From positions 1 to 64,000 of the forward strand of contig SHVA01000003.1 in the NCBI GenBank assembly GCA_009691195.1: a DNA stretch of 64,000 bases, written 5' to 3'. The position numbers were made by a program, and so were the translations under genes. The stretch is from Solirubrobacterales bacterium (GTDB lineage Bacteria; Actinomycetota; Thermoleophilia; Solirubrobacterales; 70-9). The notes under the pieces are model-generated. The model did no database searches. It was given only the letters and a program-made list of their open reading frames with translations, and had not been told where the DNA came from. Below, in pieces: positions 59,242-64,000 of this stretch; positions within the stretch are counted from its first letter, which is position 1; the number at the start of each line of letters is the position of its first letter.

Positions 59242-59733
59242 CTATCGGGCCGTTTGGCCGCCGCCCTCGAGGCTCGGGTCATTGCCGACGTGCGTAGCCC
59301 GGTCGACGCGCTCGACGACCTGCTCGGGCTGTGAGACGCCGGCGAAGACAAAGTTGTAGTCGTCGCCCGCCGCGGTGTCGAAGTCGACGTTGCCGATCTG
59401 CATCAGGCGCTGGTAGACCGACTGCTGGTAGTTGACGTTCTGGACACGCTGCAGGCGCGTCTCCTGGACGTTGCGCGAGACGATCCCCCGCTTGATGTTG
59501 AGCCGGCGGTCGGTGATCGTGTACCGAGTCGCGGCCCGCTTGATGAAGCCGACGACGAGCACGATCGCCGTGATCACGGCGAAGATGACCACGGCCGTTG
59601 AGGTGCTGTCGATCAGGCTGTAGATCAGTGCGATGCCGGCGGCGATCAGGATGCCGAGGATGTAGAAGCCGAGGATCGCCCGCCAGGAGGGGTGGCCCTC
59701 GTAGATGATCTTCTCTCCGGACTGAAGGTCCAT
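59242..59733 (-). CDS. PH-domain (bPH_2) membrane protein
   Basis: A 163-residue protein with two N-terminal membrane helices (about residues 17-40 and 46-65). A bacterial PH domain follows: RYTITDRRLNIKRGIVSRNVQETRLQRVQNVNYQQSVYQRLMQIGNVDFDTAAGDDYNFVFAGVSQPEQVVERV. This pattern is the YdbS/YdbT-type bPH_2 family of unknown role at the membrane. A TATGCT hexamer 9 nt before the ATG suggests a leaderless message. It lies between two large beta-helix genes, all on the minus strand. Confidence 0.86.
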   Translation of the reverse strand: MDLQSGEKIIYEGHPSWRAILGFYILGILIAAGIALIYSLIDSTSTAVVIFAVITAIVLVVGFIKRAATRYTITDRRLNIKRGIVSRNVQETRLQRVQNVNYQQSVYQRLMQIGNVDFDTAAGDDYNFVFAGVSQPEQVVERVDRATHVGNDPSLEGGGQTAR

Positions 59734-59742
59734 CAGGCGCGC

Positions 59743-59748
59743 AGCATA
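59743..59748 (-). promoter_or_regulatory. -10 hexamer TATGCT for the PH-domain gene
   Basis: On the minus strand TATGCT ends 9 nt before the ATG at 59733. Confidence 0.45.
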
Positions 59749-59755
59749 TGGATTA

Positions 59756-62086
59756 TCAGCGGCGCCTGGGACGCTTCTTGAGCTTCAGGCGCTTGACCTT
59801 GACCTTGGCGCTGGCCGGGGTCGGGTCGAAGTTGGGCACGGCGTCGGCTGCCCTGATGCGGAAGACGTGCGCCCCCGGCTTCAGCAGATAGGAGCGCGGC
59901 GAGACGCAGGCGATGAAGGCGCCCCCGTCGAGGGCGCAATCGAAGTTCGCGGCCGCGTCGTCGGAGCTGAAGGAGAAGCTCGCCCGGAGCTGCCGCTTCT
60001 TCGTCTTCAGCTTCGCCTTGGGGGCTGCGGTGATCGTCGTCTGCGGGGCCGTCGCGTCGCCGATGAAGAGCCGCTGCGCGGGAGAGTCATCGATGTTGGC
60101 CACGGCGTCCTCGGCCCTGACCTCGAAGCTGTGCGGGCCGTCGGCCAGCGCGCCCGCGGGCTCATGGGTATTTCCCGGGCCGCTGCAGGCGCCGAACGGG
60201 CTGGAGTCGATCCGGCACTCGAAGCCGCCCGGCGGCTCGCTGGTGCTGAAGGCGAAGCTCGGCCGCGCGTCAGCCGTGGGGCCGGAGGGGCCGGCGACGA
60301 TCGTGGTCTGGGGCCTGGTGGCGTCCACGCTGAAGGAGCGGGTCGCCGGGCTCGGGTCGGGGTTGTTGACGGCGTCGTGGGCCACGACCGTGAAGGTGTG
60401 GGTGCCGTCGGGCAGCGGAGCCGCGGGGGTATGGGTGCCGGGGCCGCTGCAGGGGGCGAGGATCGCCAAGTCAATCTTGCACTCGAAGCTGCCCGGCGGC
60501 TCGGTGGTGCTGAAGCTGAACGTCGGCTGCGGGTTGTTGATCGGGCCGGAGGGGCCGGTGTTGATAGTGGTCTGGGGTGGGGTGCCGTCGACGGTGAAGT
60601 TGCGGACGACCGCATCACCGGGTTCCGCGCCCTCTCCCAGCGCCTGCACCGAGAGGCTGTGGGGGCCGTCGGACAGGTGGCCGACGTCATGGGGGCTGGT
60701 GCAGCCGGCCTCGAATGTGTTGTCCAGCGAGCACAGGAACGAGGGCGCGCAGGCCCGGCTGGAGGCGAGGCCGAAGATCGGGGAGTCCTTGGTGGCGCCG
60801 CCCTCCGCCGGGCCGGAGTTGAACTGGGCCGTCGGCGGCGGGGCCACGAACTCGTCGGAGCCGACGTCGCGCCGGCTGACGCAGTTGTTGTCGCCGTCGA
60901 CGGCGCGGGGGTCACCGTCGATGTCGAGCGCCCCGGGGGCCGGCGCCGCGGGGTCGCCCTGGTCGATCAGCGGCGAGCTCGCGGAGAGGTGGAAGTTCGT
61001 GCCGAAGCCGGGCGCCAGGTCTGTCCGAGCGGTCTCGTTCAGGATGGTGATTCCGACGTCGGGCTGGCCGCTATCGTCGAGGTCGTCGTCGTCGGCAATC
61101 GTCGACGGGTCGTAATCGGAGTTGAAGGTGTCGATCGTCGCTGTCTCGCCGTTGTCCGCCCGCAGGGCAAGCGAGAGCGCGGCGCCCTCGATGATCGTGC
61201 TGTTCAGCGATACCGTGGAGTCCTCTCCCGTCGAGCTGCTGTCGGCCTCGGCGACGGCGCCGATCGAGTTCGTGCCACCGCCGGCGATCGTGACGTTCGT
61301 GGCCGAGATCTCGATCGGGTTGGTGCTGTTGTTGAAGTTCGCGGCCTGGAATCCCCGGGCGTCATCGCGGGCGCCGAGGTCGATCAGGGAGTCGGCGAGG
61401 CTGATCGTGCCGGAGTCCGCGCCGGCGCCGATATACGCGTCGATGCTCGTGCGCTGGACATCGAGGTCGACCGCGCTCGTCCTGACGCCGTTCGTCCCCT
61501 TAAGCGAGGAGTCCACGATCGAGGCCTGCCCCGTGTCGAAGGCGATGACCGCATCGTTCGCCGGGTCGAGCCCGTTCGGGTCGAGCGCTGGAAGGTTCAC
61601 TGTCGATCCTGTCAGCGTGGTCCCGCCGCCGAGTGTCACCCCGCGGACGCTGCTGGCACCGATGCCGTCCACCAGCACGTCCTGGGCGACAGTGGCGCCG
61701 AGGAGCGAGATCCCGGCGTCGGTCGAGGCCGAGTCGTTGCCGGGAAGCGAGGCGCCCAGGGACTCCACCCGCGTCCCAGCGGGGCCATCGACGTGGAGGG
61801 CGGTGACGGCCGAGCTGGTGTCGGAGGGGATGATCGTCGTCACGGAGCGCCCGGCTCCGATCAGCTCGACAGGGTCTGTTCCTGAGCTGTAGGACGGCGT
61901 CTCGTCGTAGTCGCCGGGGCCGACGAGGACCCTGTCGGGCCCGGGTTCGGCGGCGGCCTTGTCGAGCGCGTCCTGGATCGAGGTCGCGGTGCTGTCCTCG
62001 CAACTGAGGTCGGAGCTGTTGAAGCAGTAGACGACGTCCGCCTGCGCAGCGGCCGGCGCGGCAAGGGCCGCCAGCGTCACGAGCAA
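59756..62086 (-). CDS. Large secreted beta-helix protein with tandem Ig-like repeats and basic tail
   Basis: About 776 residues. The N-terminal signal peptide TLAALAAPAAAQA precedes VVYCFNSSDLSCEDSTATSIQDALDKAA. The beta-helix domain extends to CVSRRDVGSDEFVAP. At least three Ig-like modules of the pattern (F)SFSTxEPPGSFECKIDxxxxAPCSGP...DGTHTFTVVAHDAVNNPDPSPATRSF follow, each ending in DxTxPQTTI. The basic tail is KVKRLKLKKRPRRR. The intact frame starts at TTG 62086, giving a short signal peptide. In the plus-one frame MKTLALLVTLAALAA would be the natural start from ATG 62102, but an extra A in the third codon breaks it (ATGAAAGACA for ATGAAGACA). Likely a cell-surface or adhesive protein. 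Confidence 0.82.
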   Translation of the reverse strand: MLVTLAALAAPAAAQADVVYCFNSSDLSCEDSTATSIQDALDKAAAEPGPDRVLVGPGDYDETPSYSSGTDPVELIGAGRSVTTIIPSDTSSAVTALHVDGPAGTRVESLGASLPGNDSASTDAGISLLGATVAQDVLVDGIGASSVRGVTLGGGTTLTGSTVNLPALDPNGLDPANDAVIAFDTGQASIVDSSLKGTNGVRTSAVDLDVQRTSIDAYIGAGADSGTISLADSLIDLGARDDARGFQAANFNNSTNPIEISATNVTIAGGGTNSIGAVAEADSSSTGEDSTVSLNSTIIEGAALSLALRADNGETATIDTFNSDYDPSTIADDDDLDDSGQPDVGITILNETARTDLAPGFGTNFHLSASSPLIDQGDPAAPAPGALDIDGDPRAVDGDNNCVSRRDVGSDEFVAPPPTAQFNSGPAEGGATKDSPIFGLASSRACAPSFLCSLDNTFEAGCTSPHDVGHLSDGPHSLSVQALGEGAEPGDAVVRNFTVDGTPPQTTINTGPSGPINNPQPTFSFSTTEPPGSFECKIDLAILAPCSGPGTHTPAAPLPDGTHTFTVVAHDAVNNPDPSPATRSFSVDATRPQTTIVAGPSGPTADARPSFAFSTSEPPGGFECRIDSSPFGACSGPGNTHEPAGALADGPHSFEVRAEDAVANIDDSPAQRLFIGDATAPQTTITAAPKAKLKTKKRQLRASFSFSSDDAAANFDCALDGGAFIACVSPRSYLLKPGAHVFRIRAADAVPNFDPTPASAKVKVKRLKLKKRPRRR

Positions 62087-62221
62087 TGCGAGTGTCTTTC
62101 ATCCCATCTGCCTTCCCCGGCCGGTGTACCTGTTCGAGGATAATCATCGGCAGGACGACGCGGATCGCTGAGGCCCTGGTGGGTATGCGCCCGTCCGCGC
62201 TCGTCCCTAGCCTCGGAGGCG
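62087..62221. other. Divergent region between the beta-helix gene and priA
   Basis: Contains the frameshifted signal-peptide start (ATG at 62102-62100, minus strand) and, on the plus strand, the priA -10 hexamer. Nothing else recognised. Confidence 0.4.
62208..62213 (+). promoter_or_regulatory. -10 hexamer TAGCCT for priA
   Basis: TAGCCT ends 8 nt before the priA GTG at 62222. GGAGG at 62215-62219 is only 2 nt from the start codon, too close to act as a normal ribosome binding site. Confidence 0.5.
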
Positions 62222-64000
62222 GTGCCGATCGCCAAGGTAGAGCCGCTGCTTACGACCCGCAACGTGCAGGGCCCCTTCGACTACCGCCTCGGCGAGGGGA
62301 TGGCCGAGGTCGGGGTCGGGAGCGTGCTCGTAGTGCCATTCGGCCGTCGCAGGGTGCTTGGCGTGGTCACGGGCCTCGCCGAGAGCAGCGAGGTTCCCGA
62401 GGGGCGGCTCGTCGAGCCGCTCGAGGCGCTCGACGCAGGGGTGCCCCCGGACCTGGTCGCGCTCGGCCTCTGGGCCGGGCGCGAGTACTGCTCGACCCCG
62501 GCGCGGGGCCTCGGCCTGGTGATGCCGCCCGGGATCGGGACCAGCGCCGACGCCCGCCGGGTCCGGCCCCTGGTCGAGCTCGAGGTCGAGGCCACCCCGG
62601 AGGGGCTGGCCGCGCTGACGGGGGAGGGGCGCCTGGGCTCGAGGCAGCGCGCGGCCCTGCGCGCGCTCGCGGCGGGCCCGCGTGGCGCGCGCTCCCTGGC
62701 CGCGGCGGCCGGCGCCGACCGGGCGGCGATCAGGCGGCTCGAGCAGCGCGGGTGGGTGGTGACGCGGGAGGTCGAGCGCCGTCGCGACGCGAGCGCCGCC
62801 CGCGTCGGCGCCGTCCCCGACGCCACGGTCGAGCTGACCGAGGCGCAGCGGGTCGCCACCGAGCGCCTCGCCGCCGCCCTCGACTCGGCCTCGGAGGGGA
62901 GCGGGGGAACGCAGCCACTATTGCTGCACGGAGTAACCGGATCCGGCAAGACCGAGGTCTACATGGAGGCCGCGCGGATGGCGCTCGAGCGGGGGCGCGG
63001 CGCGATCATGCTCGTCCCCGAGATCGCACTGACGCCGCAGACCGTGGGCCGGTTCCGCGAGCGCTTCGGAGACATCGTCGCGCTGCTGCACTCGAAGCTG
63101 GCCGCGGGGGCGCGCTACGACGAGTGGCGTCGCCTGCGCTCGGGTGAGGCCCGGATCTGCGTCGGCCCGCGCTCGGCGGTTTTCGCGCCCGTGGCCGACC
63201 TCGGCCTGCTCGTGATCGACGAGGAGCACGACTCTTCCTACAAGCAGGAGGGCGACCCCCGCTACGACGCTCGCGAGGTCGCCCTGGAGCGCTGCGCCCG
63301 ATCCGGCGCCGTGCTGGTCGCCGGGACCGCAACGCCGCGGCCCGAGAGCTGGCGCGGGCTCGAACGGGTCACGCTTCCGGGCCGGGTTGACGGCAGGCGG
63401 CTGCCGCCGGTGGACGTCGTGGACATGCGCGGCGAGCGCGGGCCCTTCCACCGCCGCACCCTGGCCGCGTTCGGTGAGGTGACGAAGGCGCGCTCGAAGG
63501 CGATCCTGCTGATCAACCGGCGCGGCTGGGCGCCCCACCTCGCCTGCCGCTCCTGCGGGCACGCGTGGGAGTGCGGTGACTGCGACGTCTCGCTCGTGGT
63601 CCACGGCGGCGGCGGCGGGCTGCGTTGTCACCACTGCGGCCACTCCGAGGCCGCGCCGCAGGCGTGCCCGGACTGCGGCTCGGCGACGATCGCCCGGGTC
63701 GGGGCGGGGACACAGCGGATCGAGGCCGAGCTTGCGGAGCTGCTCGTGCCGCTGCCGGTCTTCCGGCTCGACTCCGACAGCTTGGGTGACGGCGCCCATG
63801 CGGGGGAGCTGCTGCGACGCTTCGACCGCGCCGAGTCCGGGGTACTGATCGGGACCCAGATGGTCGCGAAGGGCCACGACTTTCCCGAGGTGACCCTGGG
63901 GGTCGTGCTCGATGCCGACGCGACGCTGCGCTTCCCGGACTTCCGCGCAGAGGAGCGGACCTTCGCGCTGATCACCCAGCTCGCCGGGCGCAGCGGAAGG
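62222..64000 (+). CDS. priA: Primosomal helicase PriA (3' end beyond window)
   Basis: The frame is open from GTG 62222 to the window end (593 codons). The N-terminal 3'-end-binding domain reads VEPLLTTRNVQGPFDYRL and VLVVPFGRRRVLGVV. The helicase has Walker A GVTGSGKTEVYMEA, VPEIALTPQ, the DEEH box VIDEEHDSSYKQ and SGAVLVAGTATPRPES. The zinc-binding insertion has paired Cys in ACRSCGHAWECGDCD and CHHCGHSEAAPQACPDCGS. GTQMVAKGHDFPEVTLG is helicase motif V. PriA restarts stalled replication forks. Only the last about 60-100 residues are missing. Confidence 0.95.
   Translation, partial: MPIAKVEPLLTTRNVQGPFDYRLGEGMAEVGVGSVLVVPFGRRRVLGVVTGLAESSEVPEGRLVEPLEALDAGVPPDLVALGLWAGREYCSTPARGLGLVMPPGIGTSADARRVRPLVELEVEATPEGLAALTGEGRLGSRQRAALRALAAGPRGARSLAAAAGADRAAIRRLEQRGWVVTREVERRRDASAARVGAVPDATVELTEAQRVATERLAAALDSASEGSGGTQPLLLHGVTGSGKTEVYMEAARMALERGRGAIMLVPEIALTPQTVGRFRERFGDIVALLHSKLAAGARYDEWRRLRSGEARICVGPRSAVFAPVADLGLLVIDEEHDSSYKQEGDPRYDAREVALERCARSGAVLVAGTATPRPESWRGLERVTLPGRVDGRRLPPVDVVDMRGERGPFHRRTLAAFGEVTKARSKAILLINRRGWAPHLACRSCGHAWECGDCDVSLVVHGGGGGLRCHHCGHSEAAPQACPDCGSATIARVGAGTQRIEAELAELLVPLPVFRLDSDSLGDGAHAGELLRRFDRAESGVLIGTQMVAKGHDFPEVTLGVVLDADATLRFPDFRAEERTFALITQLAGRSGR

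Noticed and set aside
59867-61885. 672-residue plus-strand ORF opposite the large beta-helix gene
   Set aside because: Composition is Arg/Gly/Ala-rich with no domain; the minus strand has a clear signal peptide, beta-helix and Ig-like modules.
1-64000. CRISPR arrays, tRNA or rRNA genes, phage modules, biosynthetic megasynthases
   Set aside because: None was recognised on either strand by reading; the only tandem repeats are inside ku and the ftsL tail.

Overview
This is high-GC DNA (roughly 70% by eye) from an actinobacterium, most likely class Thermoleophilia (Solirubrobacterales or a relative). Supports are a complete dcw cluster with no ftsA, a two-subunit glycine decarboxylase, an F420-type (LLM) oxidoreductase, NHEJ genes, and repeated secreted beta-helix proteins with lysine-rich tails ending in motifs such as KRAAALKKCKK. 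The taxonomic call is inference from gene content, not from a marker search.

Layout. 1-4500 is an accessory, scarred stretch: an IS3-type transposase tail, an intact P450/ferredoxin/LLM-oxidoreductase trio, then a frameshifted alanine dehydrogenase relic joined to an IS1182-type transposase relic joined to the tail of a beta-helix protein. 4538-9952 holds an overlapping response regulator/histidine kinase pair followed by Tad/Flp pilus assembly genes (cpaB, cpaF, tadB, tadC), with one unrelated membrane gene on the minus strand. 10260-26510 is the division and wall cluster mraZ-rsmH-ftsL-ftsI-murE-murF-mraY-murD-ftsW-murG-murC-murB-ftsQ-ftsZ. 26561-31056 is gcvT-gcvH-gcvPA-gcvPB. 31142-39016 holds an AbiEi/DUF559 gene, a lipoprotein glutathione peroxidase, an NHEJ block (ligase, Ku, primase-polymerase), a FetAB-like exporter and a frameshifted MFS pump. 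39054-40043 is trpS. 41655-54431 is the scpAB-rluB-aromatic-cmk-der neighbourhood, with two secreted wall hydrolases inserted and a chorismate/tyrosine block (aroH, hisC-like, DAHP synthase, tyrA, aroA). 54453-64000 holds a DUF3352 protein, metK, two large secreted beta-helix proteins, a PH-domain membrane protein and the start of priA.

Most notable non-coding signals. (1) A 28-codon leader peptide (47661-47747), previously unannotated, with a Tyr-Phe-Tyr-Phe-Trp-Arg-Phe run, its own promoter-like hexamers and downstream alternative hairpins, lies just before DAHP synthase and looks like an aromatic-amino-acid attenuator. (2) Twelve genes at transcription-unit heads carry a TANNNT hexamer 6-10 nt before the start codon, the signature of leaderless transcripts. 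(3) The ftsZ promoter (TTGACA-N17-TAGTTT) is preceded by two perfect inverted repeats. (4) MraZ-box-like TGGGN repeats with 10-nt period and a 15-bp hairpin precede mraZ.

Genes outside the conserved clusters show repeated single-base frameshifts, several in G/C runs. These may be decay, phase variation or assembly error; the sequence alone cannot decide.
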